A stretch of 10,251 nt of DNA from the NCBI GenBank assembly GCA_036736205.1, contig DAINMX010000231.1, forward strand, positions 1 to 10,251, in the 5' to 3' direction. The position numbers and the translations under genes were made by a program. The stretch's first letter is position 1. Each line of letters begins with the position of its first letter. The notes below the pieces were generated by a model. The model ran no database searches and was not told the origin of the DNA. It worked only from the letters and a program-made list of their open reading frames with translations. Below, in pieces: positions 1 to 6,834 of this stretch. Source of the DNA: XYA12-FULL-58-9 sp001798605. Its GTDB lineage: Bacteria > Myxococcota > XYA12-FULL-58-9.

Positions 1-173
1 ACAACACCGTTTCGTGTTGGGGAGAAAATTCTGAAGGTCAATCCACGGTGCCATCGGGCAGTTTTGTGGGCCTAAGTGCAGGGTACGAACACACATGCGG
101 CATCAAGACTGACGCTACCGTAACGTGTTGGGGATGGGATGAGTACGGCCAATCCACTCCACCCGCCCTCTGA
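1..173 (+). CDS. RCC1-repeat protein, C-terminal end (5' part outside window)
   Basis: An open frame enters from the left edge (first full codon at base 3) and stops with TGA at 171-173, leaving 56 residues. They contain two copies of a bacterial RCC1-like strand motif: TVSCWGENSEGQS, then, after the linker HTCGIKTDA, TVTCWGWDEYGQS. The spacing of C-W-G and G-Q and the intervening H-x-C-G are typical of bacterial RCC1 blades, which form beta-propellers that in myxobacteria and relatives are usually secreted or surface-attached. The protein ends directly after the last blade with STPPAL, so no sorting domain follows. The number of repeats, signal peptide and role cannot be seen. The gene is convergent with the next gene, with 139 bases between them. 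Confidence 0.8.
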   Translation, partial: NTVSCWGENSEGQSTVPSGSFVGLSAGYEHTCGIKTDATVTCWGWDEYGQSTPPAL

Positions 174-312
174 AGGCTTTGTGGAAATCAGTCCGGGCAG
201 ATATGACACCTGAGGTTTTGGACGACGGCATTGAAACTTGTTGGAGGCCGCAAAGCCGGATGACACTTTATCCGTGAGATCGTCGTCGACATCATGCCGA
301 CGCAGGAGGCGT

Positions 313-1074
313 TCATGCAGAAAAGCCGATGATCCCGGCCTGTCGACCCGTTTTCCCAGAATCGCGACGATGGGAAAAGAACGAGTCTGGGTTGCACGCG
401 GTGCACAATCTGAACGTGTGAATCGCGTGGGCCGGAACCCCCGCATCCACCAAAACCTTGTTGTTCAATTTCCACAGATCGACTCTGGCGTTTTGTGCAA
501 ACCTCACAAAGGCATCTGGCGCACCTGGGATGGCGGCTTCGAGCTCATCGGCCACCTCCGCGCCTACCTCGAAACAACACGGGCCAATCGCCGGCCCAAG
601 GGCAACCACCAGGTGCTCCGGTGCCGTGCCCATCTTCACCAGCCGCTTGACCATATGCTCGGCGATTCGTCCCGCAGTCCCCCGCCAACCCGCGTGAACA
701 GCAGCGACAGCCTTACCAACGGCGTCAGCCATCAAAATGGGCACACAATCGGCAACGAGAATGGCGATCACCGCCGCTGGGTCACGTGTCCATAGACCAT
801 CGGCCTCAATGGACCGGCCAGCGTTGCTGGTAACTTGAACGACCTCGTTGCCATGCATCTGACAGGCGCTCACCCAGGCCGCGTCACCGCGTCCGAGGGC
901 TCCTAGCGCCGCCCGACGATTCGCGGCCAAGACCTTGGGCTCCTCGTCGACTTGGGCACCAAGATTCAAAGACGCCAAGGCACCGGTCGATTGTCCCCCA
1001 ACGCGGGTCGTAAAACCGTGCACCACCGATTCAATCGCGGATAACGATGGTGCCTGCAACAAAGCAATAGTCAC
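313..1074 (-). CDS. pgeF: Peptidoglycan-editing factor PgeF / YfiH-type laccase-domain protein
   Basis: The 253-residue product matches the YfiH/PgeF (DUF152, 'polyphenol oxidase') family in length and motifs: HGFTTRVGG near residue 19, QMHGNEV (72-78), ADCVPIL (108-114), HAGWRGT (127-133), GPAIGPCCFEVG (160-171) and a C-terminal CTACNPDSFFSHRRDSG (224-240). H74, C110 and H127 occupy the family's conserved metal site. Known members are cytosolic; E. coli YfiH is reported to help keep L-Ser out of the muropeptide stem, and other members act on purine nucleosides. The start is a GTG at 1074-1072, preceded by a strong GGAAGG ribosome-binding site (1086-1081 on the minus strand, 6-base spacing), which settles the start. 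It lies 24 bases after psd and is probably the last gene of that operon. In many bacteria this gene follows rluD; here it follows a lipid gene, which is less usual. Confidence 0.93.
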   Translation of the reverse strand: MTIALLQAPSLSAIESVVHGFTTRVGGQSTGALASLNLGAQVDEEPKVLAANRRAALGALGRGDAAWVSACQMHGNEVVQVTSNAGRSIEADGLWTRDPAAVIAILVADCVPILMADAVGKAVAAVHAGWRGTAGRIAEHMVKRLVKMGTAPEHLVVALGPAIGPCCFEVGAEVADELEAAIPGAPDAFVRFAQNARVDLWKLNNKVLVDAGVPAHAIHTFRLCTACNPDSFFSHRRDSGKTGRQAGIIGFSA

Positions 1075-1098
1075 AATTAGCCTTCCGAATCAGGTTCA

Positions 1099-2013
1099 TC
1101 ACCTTTTACTCGTTGTCGCCGGACCGGATTTCTTCTTGCTCGTTGGTCGCCGCTTGCGCTTACGCCCAACGACGACACCGAGGCGTTGCCCCATCCGCAC
1201 CGCCGTGCCTGTTTCCATCTTCACGAGATCAACACAACCTGGCTCGGTCACGGCCACGACAGTCGAGCCCATCTCAAACGCTCCGAGCTCGGCACCCTTC
1301 TGTACCATCCGTGGTGGGTCGTAGCGAACCTGTCGCTTTCCTTGCCCGGCGCGATTGGTGTGAATGGTGGGGTCAAACGCCAGGGTGATCTTGCCGACCA
1401 TCATGGCCCCCACCTTGACCATCGCCACCCGACCCGCATCGGGACTGTCGACATAGGTAATGAGCCTCTCGTTGCGCGCAAAGAGCTCATCGACGGTGGA
1501 GACCGCTTCACCGAACACTGGCATCAAGGCACCGGGAATGACCACGGCTTCCGCCACTTGCCCGGACACTGGCGAATGGACACGGTGATAATCCCGCGGT
1601 GACAAATACAACGTCACATAGGTACCACCTTCGAAGCGCGCCGCAGCTTTGGCGTCCCCCAGCAACGCGCTGAGCTCGTAGCTCCGGCCTTTGACCTGCA
1701 AGAGCGTCCCGTTTGTCACCCGCCCCGACTGACCCACACGTCCATCCACAGGACAAACAAACGCTGTGGGATCGGGATCGATGCGACGCGCCCCGGGGCG
1801 CAAGCGGCGAAGGAAAAGCTCCTCAAGGGATGAATAGTCCCGAGTTCCCTGCTCCGCCTCGGTCATATCGATGCCGGCCGCCTTGACGAAAACTCGCTTG
1901 AGGATCTCCACCCCTAGCCGTGGATGCCGCCGTCGAGCTATCCAACCCCAGCCACGCGAAAGCACCCCCTGGGGCAAGCGCTCCACCAAGTCCACCACCC
2001 ATTGCCGGTCCAT
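1099..2013 (-). CDS. psd: Phosphatidylserine decarboxylase proenzyme
   Basis: Makes phosphatidylethanolamine from phosphatidylserine at the inner membrane. From the ATG at 2013 the protein has 304 residues. Visible motifs are CPVDGRV (Asp90), YLSPRDYHRVHSP (His143 and His146) and FEMGSTVVAV with the self-cleavage Gly249-Ser250, which would give a beta chain and a short alpha chain bearing the pyruvoyl group. The usual family motif is LGST; here it is MGST. The frame remains open up to a GTG at 2079, which would overlap the upstream stop by 4 bases (GTGA) and add 22 residues. I prefer 2013 because it puts the catalytic Asp at position 90, as in E. coli Psd, and matches that protein's N-terminal length. 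Neither start has an ideal ribosome site (AGGTGGGG lies 12 bases before 2013). The C-terminus is oddly basic: 11 Lys/Arg in the last 21 residues. Confidence 0.93.
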   Translation of the reverse strand: MDRQWVVDLVERLPQGVLSRGWGWIARRRHPRLGVEILKRVFVKAAGIDMTEAEQGTRDYSSLEELFLRRLRPGARRIDPDPTAFVCPVDGRVGQSGRVTNGTLLQVKGRSYELSALLGDAKAAARFEGGTYVTLYLSPRDYHRVHSPVSGQVAEAVVIPGALMPVFGEAVSTVDELFARNERLITYVDSPDAGRVAMVKVGAMMVGKITLAFDPTIHTNRAGQGKRQVRYDPPRMVQKGAELGAFEMGSTVVAVTEPGCVDLVKMETGTAVRMGQRLGVVVGRKRKRRPTSKKKSGPATTSKR

Positions 2014-2075
2014 GCGACTGTCATACCCCACCTGGGACACCGGCACCATGCCTTGAGTTGCGGCACCGTGGTCGT

Positions 2076-2666
2076 TCACATCTCCGAGCTGACGGTGATG
2101 TATGGGCGCATCTTCTCGAGCTTGGACGGGCCGATGCCCTTGACTCGGTCGACGTCATCGACACTGTTAAAAGGACCGAGATCGTTCCGATCGCGAATGA
2201 TCTCCGCCGCGAGCTTGGGGCCGATGCCATCGAGAAGCTCGAGGTCGGCGACCGTGGCACGATTGAGATCGATGGGAACACCGGCGACGAGGCGCATCGC
2301 CGCTCCCATGCCGCCTTTGATCACATCACACCGTTCACTGTTCAAAATCAGCTTGTCGCCAGCACTGGCTGTGGCGCACCCATCAAGAACAGGGTCGGTG
2401 GCACAACCCAGGCGTTGCCGCCCGCCCTCACCTTCAACAACGGCGACCGCTACGTCACAATCCGCATAGTCCGAGGCAGCGGCGGTTCCGTATGGCAACA
2501 CTGCTTTGACCAACACAACGACGCTGGAGATCAACGCGATGTAAGCAAGACCGCGAGCTATGCTGACCCGAGACGGGTCCAAATCTTCGCCGCCGATTCG
2601 ATCGGCGGATCCAACCAAGCTGCCGCCACATTTTTGCACGATGAGAGGCACCCGTTCTCGAGGCAT
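2076..2666 (-). CDS. Membrane-anchored ComEA-like helix-hairpin-helix protein
   Basis: From the ATG at 2666 the product is 196 residues. A short N-terminal stretch with Cys13 precedes one hydrophobic helix at about residues 38-57. Next comes a cysteine-containing linker (C70, C88, C97, C113), then a C-terminal tandem helix-hairpin-helix unit: PIDLNRATVADLELLDGIGP, followed by FNSVDDVDRVKGIGPSKLEK. The I-D-L-N-x-A and G-I-G-P pattern is that of ComEA, which binds DNA without sequence preference on the outer face of the inner membrane during uptake; many relatives have no proven role in competence. The start is uncertain: no good ribosome site precedes 2666, and the frame stays open to 2876, where it would run into the divergent gene. 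The stop (2078-2076) overlaps a possible GTG start of psd, so the genes are probably cotranscribed. Confidence 0.78.
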   Translation of the reverse strand: MPRERVPLIVQKCGGSLVGSADRIGGEDLDPSRVSIARGLAYIALISSVVVLVKAVLPYGTAAASDYADCDVAVAVVEGEGGRQRLGCATDPVLDGCATASAGDKLILNSERCDVIKGGMGAAMRLVAGVPIDLNRATVADLELLDGIGPKLAAEIIRDRNDLGPFNSVDDVDRVKGIGPSKLEKMRPYITVSSEM

Positions 2667-2838
2667 GTTACGCAAGTACCAGGCCCCCCGCACCGCAAAC
2701 AAGACCGAAAACAGAGCACCACACGAGAACCCGCCCAGAACGGCTGCGCCGTCTTGACACCGGAGTGAAAAGGCCGCAACAGCCGAAACGCCCCCTTGAG
2801 CTTGCACATGGTGCCAGCACCGGGATAACTTCTGTCCC

Positions 2839-4596
2839 ATGGCATTAACCCCCAAAGCCGCGAAACGTTCACGCAATCAGCGCAAGGCAGCAGAAAAGAA
2901 GATCCCGACGAGCGGAGAAAAACGCGGAGCACAGGAGAAGAGGAAAGCAGCAACCGCCACGGCAAAGAAAGCGACCAAGAAGAAGGTCACCCAAAAGAAG
3001 AAAAAGCCCACCCGCGCTGCCAAGGTCGGGCGTGCCACAACGACAAAGCCTTCGGAGATAGCAAGCACGTCGAGGTTCATCGTTCCGGGAAACAATGCCA
3101 GAGGCTCAGCTGAACACACTGCGGCATTGGAGGAGCGCATCGTCAAGTTGACAGCGCTCTTGGACGTCGCCAAGGCGATGACAGCAGAGCGAAATCTGGA
3201 TCAGCTCCTCAAGCTCATCCTCGATGAGGCTATGAAGGTGCTGCACGCCGATCGTTGCAGCATCTGGATCGTCGACCGAGAGCGCGGCGAGATCTGGACA
3301 AAGGTTGCCCACGGCCTTGCCAAGGACCAGAAAATCCGTATCCCCATTGGTGCTGGCATCGCTGGTCAAGTCGCCGCGGCAGGCGAGACCATCAATATCC
3401 CCGACGCCTACGCCGATCCGCGCTTCAATCGCGCCGTCGACAAAGACACCGGCTACCATACCCGCAACATTCTCGCGATACCGATGCGCTACACCACCGG
3501 AGAAGTGACGGGTGTGCTGCAGGCTCTCAATAAGCTCGCGGGCGAAGCGTTCACCGACGAGGATGCCGAGCTCGCCCTCGCCCTCGGTGCCAACGCCGCA
3601 TCGGCCATTGAGAACGCGATTCTCTACAAGGAAATCGATCACCTCTTCGAAGGCTTCGTCACCGCCTCGGTCGTCGCCATTGAGAGTCGGGACCCCACCA
3701 CCTCTGGTCACTCACAGCGGGTCGCCACGCTCACCTTGGGTATCGCCGACAACATCGAGCGCGTCGGCACCGGTCCCTACGCTGGCATCTCCTTCAACGA
3801 AACCGAGCGTCGCCAGATTCGTTACGCAGCTTTGCTGCACGACTTCGGCAAGGTCGGCGTGCGCGAGAATGTACTCACCAAGGCCAACAAGCTCTACCCG
3901 GGGGAGCTCAGCGTCATCGAGACCCGATTTCGTGCCCTTTATGCGCAAAAAGAGAACAACTATCTGCGGGCCCTCACCGAATCGCTGCGCCACGGCGGCG
4001 AGCTGCCCTCTGGCTTTCAGGACAGCATGACGTTGGAGCTCGGTGAGCTAGAAGAGTTCCTCGAGTTCATCCGCCAATGCAACCGACCGACTGTGCTCGA
4101 TTCGAGTGGCTTTGAAAGACTCAGAGAGATTTCTTGCCTGCAATACCTCGATGCCAGGGGCGAAAAGTCGCCCCTGCTCAACGAAGTCGAGTTGGCGCGC
4201 CTCTCCATTCCGAGAGGGTCGCTCGACCAATCGGAGCGCGAGGAGATCGAGAGTCACGTCACCCACACCTTCCGATTCCTCAGTCAGATTCCGTGGACTC
4301 GCGACCTGCGCCACGTTCCCGATATCGCCTACGCTCACCACGAAAAGCTCGACGGTGCCGGCTACCCACGACAGCTGCAGGCGGACCAAATTCCAGTGCC
4401 ATCGAGAATGATGACCATCGCCGATATCTACGATGCCCTAACCGCGAGCGACCGCCCCTACAAGCGAGCTGTTCCGCACGAGAAGGCCCTTGCCATCCTC
4501 GAGGACGAGTGTCGCCAGAGAAAGGTGGACCGCAGCTTGCTCGACGTCTTCATCGACGCCAAGGTCCATGAACGTCTGCTAACAACCAAGCCATGA
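2839..4596 (+). CDS. GAF/HD-GYP cyclic di-GMP phosphodiesterase with basic tail and inserted domain
   Basis: 585 residues in three parts. Residues 1-75 are a Lys/Ala/Thr-rich tail with about 26 Lys or Arg in the first 70, such as KKATKKKV and KKKKPTRAAK. Residues about 107-262 form a GAF domain (SIWIVDRERGEIWT, GAGIAGQVAAAGETINIPDA, VLQALNK), a probable ligand or partner sensor. Residues about 265-582 are an HD-GYP phosphodiesterase with HSQRVA (H291), LLHDFGKVGV (H334, D335, K338), SHV (H473), HHEKLDGAGYP (H500, H501, GYP 508-510) and ADIYDALTASDRPYK (D529). All recognisable metal ligands and GYP are kept, so it is probably active on cyclic di-GMP. Between the HD pair and H473 lie about 138 residues, against about 28 in the neighbouring HD-GYP at 5193-6689; the excess (roughly 355-465) is an unidentified insertion. 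There is no membrane segment. No clear ribosome site precedes the ATG; the start could be further in. Confidence 0.9.
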   Translation: MALTPKAAKRSRNQRKAAEKKIPTSGEKRGAQEKRKAATATAKKATKKKVTQKKKKPTRAAKVGRATTTKPSEIASTSRFIVPGNNARGSAEHTAALEERIVKLTALLDVAKAMTAERNLDQLLKLILDEAMKVLHADRCSIWIVDRERGEIWTKVAHGLAKDQKIRIPIGAGIAGQVAAAGETINIPDAYADPRFNRAVDKDTGYHTRNILAIPMRYTTGEVTGVLQALNKLAGEAFTDEDAELALALGANAASAIENAILYKEIDHLFEGFVTASVVAIESRDPTTSGHSQRVATLTLGIADNIERVGTGPYAGISFNETERRQIRYAALLHDFGKVGVRENVLTKANKLYPGELSVIETRFRALYAQKENNYLRALTESLRHGGELPSGFQDSMTLELGELEEFLEFIRQCNRPTVLDSSGFERLREISCLQYLDARGEKSPLLNEVELARLSIPRGSLDQSEREEIESHVTHTFRFLSQIPWTRDLRHVPDIAYAHHEKLDGAGYPRQLQADQIPVPSRMMTIADIYDALTASDRPYKRAVPHEKALAILEDECRQRKVDRSLLDVFIDAKVHERLLTTKP

Positions 4597-4598
4597 AT

Positions 4599-4647
4599 CT
4601 ATCTGCGTGCCAACACCCCATCGCAGCCACCAGTCCGCTGCAGATAG
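4599..4647. repeat. 8-bp inverted repeat between HD-GYP gene and helical-protein gene
   Basis: CTATCTGC at 4599-4606 is the exact reverse complement of GCAGATAG at 4640-4647. The arms begin just after the stop of the HD-GYP gene and end 7 bases before the GTG of the next gene, enclosing 33 bases. It could be an operator, or an RNA stem that controls initiation of the downstream gene. Two perfect 8-mers at this distance can also occur by chance, so the functional reading is weak. Confidence 0.3.
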
Positions 4648-4654
4648 GCTTTGA

Positions 4655-5167
4655 GTGAACATACAGCTCTTCAATTTCCTCGAAGACTACAATGCGCAGA
4701 TCGTCAATCTGTTGCTCGGCAAAATCCCCCGCACCATCTCCGCATACGGACGAATGCCGCGCACCGAGCTCAAGCAGATGATCGAGCACTTGCTAGACGG
4801 CTACATCGACTTGCTCGTCACTGGCCAAACCGACGCACTCGACAAAGTCTTTCGCTACATGTCGCGCGTGCATGCCGCGAAGAAATTTCAGATCTCTGAC
4901 GTCTTGATGGCCATTCTCTTGTTCCCTCAGGTCATCCGGCGACTCCTCGCCGAGGAATATGCTGACATCAAGGGCGACGACGCCGTGCGCAAGTTCAACC
5001 AAGCGCTGGAACAAACCGAGACAACAGCGCACCGCGCCGCCTGCACTTTTGTCGACATCTTTCAAGAACACATCAACAAACGCATTCAAGAGCACAACGA
5101 CTATCTCGATCAGGCCCAACAAAAGTTCGGTATCGACCTGTCCCGTTTCATCGTCTTCAAGGCGTAG
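4655..5167 (+). CDS. Small all-helical cytosolic protein, possibly RsbRD N-terminal-like
   Basis: 170 residues from a GTG start. There is no signal peptide or clear membrane segment. The sequence is rich in helix formers throughout: EDYNAQIVNLLLGKIP, ELKQMIEHLLDGYIDLLVTG, a central FQISDVLMAILLFPQVIRRL, then a long charged helix ending in QQKFGIDLSRFIVFKA. The pattern of a helical bundle with 'L..GQTDAL..VFRY...VHAAKKFQISDVL' recalls the RsbRD N-terminal domain, found on stressosome proteins and on some sensor kinases, here standing alone without a STAS domain. That match is by eye and tentative. Only a weak ribosome site (around TAGG) precedes the GTG; an ATG at 4754 is an alternative start. 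The gene follows the GAF/HD-GYP gene by 58 bases on the same strand and converges with the response regulator 25 bases away, so a regulatory partner role is plausible. Confidence 0.7.
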   Translation: MNIQLFNFLEDYNAQIVNLLLGKIPRTISAYGRMPRTELKQMIEHLLDGYIDLLVTGQTDALDKVFRYMSRVHAAKKFQISDVLMAILLFPQVIRRLLAEEYADIKGDDAVRKFNQALEQTETTAHRAACTFVDIFQEHINKRIQEHNDYLDQAQQKFGIDLSRFIVFKA

Positions 5168-5192
5168 CGCTGAAGTTGTTGAAGCTCGGCGG

Positions 5193-6689
5193 TCAGTCCG
5201 GAACGGGTAAACCTTTTTCTCGAAGCTTCTCACGATAGGCGCTGATGGCGTCGAGGAATGCCTTGACCACCTCGGGGTCGAATTGGCGCCCAGAACAGCG
5301 CTTGAACTCAGCGACAGCTATCTCGTGGGGTAACGCCTTGCGATAGGGGCGGTTGGAAGTCATGGCATCGTAGCTGTCGGCCACTGCCATAATGCGTGCT
5401 TCGAGGGGAATCGCTTCACCAACCAGGCCTTCTGGGTAACCACTGCCATCCCATGCTTCATGGTGACAATAGACGCAGGGGACCAAGTGGGAAAGGAAAG
5501 CCACTGGCTCAATGATGCGCCGCCCCTGAATCGGATGGCTCTTGAACATGACATATTCTTCGGGGGTGAGCTTCTGCGCCTTGTTCAAATCGGTGTTGCG
5601 AATGCCGATCTTTCCAATGTCGTGCATCAGTCCGCCATGGCCGATGCGTTTCACGTCTGGCTCCGGCAATCCCATGGCCGATGCAATGAGCTTGGAATAG
5701 ACCGACACACGATCGGAGTGGCCGTGCGTATAGGGGTCTTTTGCCTCCAACGCCCTGGCGAAACCCTCCATGGTCTGAGTGAAGATCTCTTCGAGGTTCT
5801 GGTACATGCGCGCGTTCTCGATGGCGTTAGCGGCTCGACCGCCAAAGATCGACAACCCCTTGCGTTGTCCCTCGGTGAAGCGAGTACCTTGCCGCGCGGT
5901 GTGGGCGTAAACGACGCCAAAGGTTGCCCCACGAACCTTCAAGGGCGCAGCCATGAAGCTTGTAGGACTGGGTTCGCCGTTGTTGTTGGTCAACCATCGT
6001 CCCACGTCTTCGCCGTGCGCCAGAACAGATTCGCCCGCCACAAATGTCTGTACGAGGGCGTCGTGCTCGACCTGAAAACCGTTCTTACCGCGGGCCGCTC
6101 TGGTGCGATAGGCACCGGGACTCTTGGGATCACCCACAGCAATCGACACACCCTCTGCGCCAAAGTTGTTGCGCACGAGATCTGCAATCATCGCCAGTTG
6201 CTCGTCGAGAGCCATGGTGCTGGAGAGCGCCTCGGAGAGCTCGTAAAAGCCGACGGTCTCGCGAAGGGCGAGGTTCTCGCGCTCAAGGCCCTGCTTTTCG
6301 AGGGCGCGACGCAACACCCGCACAACCTCCTCTGGTTTGAAAGGCTTGAGGATGTAGTCAAACGCACCGCGCTTCATTGCATCGATAGCTGTCTCGACCG
6401 TACCAAAACCAGTCATGATGATGGTCATGGTGTCTCGCTCGAGATCGGCGATGCGTCGGATGAGATCGAGGCCGTCGATGCCCGGCATCTTCAAGTCAGT
6501 GAGAACCAGATCGAATTGGTTCGCGCCAAATACCCCGAGGGCGTGCTCACCACTGGACGCAGTCTCTACGTGAAAACCCTCGAATTCGAGAAAATCACGG
6601 AGGATGTCGCAGATGACCGCCTCGTCGTCGACCACGAGGATCTGCGGTTTTCCAGCGTGGTGCCGATGTTCCAGCAACCTACACTCCAT
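5193..6689 (-). CDS. REC-GAF-HD-GYP response regulator, probable cyclic di-GMP phosphodiesterase
   Basis: 498 residues in three domains. REC, about 15-132: acidic pair D21-D22, phospho-acceptor D65 in LVLTDLKMPGIDG, T93 in IIMTGFG and K115 in ILKPFKP. GAF, about 160-293, has a motif set unlike that of the 2839 protein. HD-GYP, about 300-490: THGHSDRV (H324), LMHDIGKIGI (H356, D357, K360), KSHPIQG (H385), CHHEAWDGSGYP (H409, H410, GYP 417-419) and ADSYDAMTSNRPYRK (D438). All catalytic motifs are intact and spaced as in RpfG-type enzymes, so phosphorylation of D65 by an unlinked kinase probably controls cyclic di-GMP breakdown. No kinase is seen in the window. The start ATG at 6689 gives a 15-residue lead into REC; GGGG lies about 11 bases upstream. 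It is transcribed divergently from the VWA lipoprotein gene. Confidence 0.94.
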   Translation of the reverse strand: MECRLLEHRHHAGKPQILVVDDEAVICDILRDFLEFEGFHVETASSGEHALGVFGANQFDLVLTDLKMPGIDGLDLIRRIADLERDTMTIIMTGFGTVETAIDAMKRGAFDYILKPFKPEEVVRVLRRALEKQGLERENLALRETVGFYELSEALSSTMALDEQLAMIADLVRNNFGAEGVSIAVGDPKSPGAYRTRAARGKNGFQVEHDALVQTFVAGESVLAHGEDVGRWLTNNNGEPSPTSFMAAPLKVRGATFGVVYAHTARQGTRFTEGQRKGLSIFGGRAANAIENARMYQNLEEIFTQTMEGFARALEAKDPYTHGHSDRVSVYSKLIASAMGLPEPDVKRIGHGGLMHDIGKIGIRNTDLNKAQKLTPEEYVMFKSHPIQGRRIIEPVAFLSHLVPCVYCHHEAWDGSGYPEGLVGEAIPLEARIMAVADSYDAMTSNRPYRKALPHEIAVAEFKRCSGRQFDPEVVKAFLDAISAYREKLREKGLPVPD

Positions 6690-6763
6690 CCCGGGTTACC
6701 CCGTGTTGGGCCCCACGCCATCCTTGACTGAGCCTCCCCCCGGCTGGATGCTCACGTAACTGT

Positions 6764-6792
6764 TTGACAACCATGCTCCTGGCTTCTAACCT
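6764..6792 (+). promoter_or_regulatory. Candidate sigma-70-type promoter for the VWA lipoprotein pair
   Basis: TTGACA at 6764-6769 is a perfect -35 hexamer. After 17 bases comes TAACCT at 6787-6792, matching the -10 consensus at three positions including the first two and the last. It lies 42 bases before the ATG at 6835, in the expected orientation. The -10 is weak and overlaps a hairpin (6780-6802), which suggests regulation. Confidence 0.45.
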
Positions 6793-6802
6793 CCAGAAGC
6801 CA
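6780..6802. repeat. Perfect 8-bp inverted repeat over the -10 region
   Basis: TGGCTTCT (6780-6787) and AGAAGCCA (6795-6802) are exact reverse complements with a 7-base loop. The dyad covers the proposed -10 box of the promoter for the gene at 6835. It may be a repressor or activator operator, or a 5' leader hairpin if transcription starts upstream. No T-run follows on either strand, so it is not a classical terminator. Confidence 0.5.
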
Positions 6803-6834
6803 AAATGGAGAAACACCTTCCGAGAGTATAGCTA

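Noticed and set aside
238..795. Plus-strand open frame opposite pgeF.
   Set aside because: pgeF on the minus strand has all family motifs; the antisense frame has none.
2754..2782. Perfect TTGACA at 2754-2759 upstream of the GAF/HD-GYP gene.
   Set aside because: The hexamer at the right distance (CAACAG) is a poor -10, so I could not call a promoter from it.
2667..2876. Possible N-terminal extension of the ComEA-like protein, including a second hydrophobic stretch.
   Set aside because: It would overlap the start of the divergent HD-GYP gene and shows no ribosome site; kept only as a start-site caution.
2842..3063. AT-hook DNA-binding motifs in the basic tail.
   Set aside because: No GRP core is present in the Lys-rich segment, only non-specific basic runs.
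5460..6731. Long plus-strand open frame (423 codons) opposite the response regulator.
   Set aside because: It is antisense to a protein with complete REC, GAF and HD-GYP motifs, and its own translation shows no recognisable domain.
6690..6834. Cyclic di-GMP riboswitch in the divergent gap, prompted by the HD-GYP neighbours.
   Set aside because: I see no GEMM-type conserved core or paired helices beyond the single simple hairpin.
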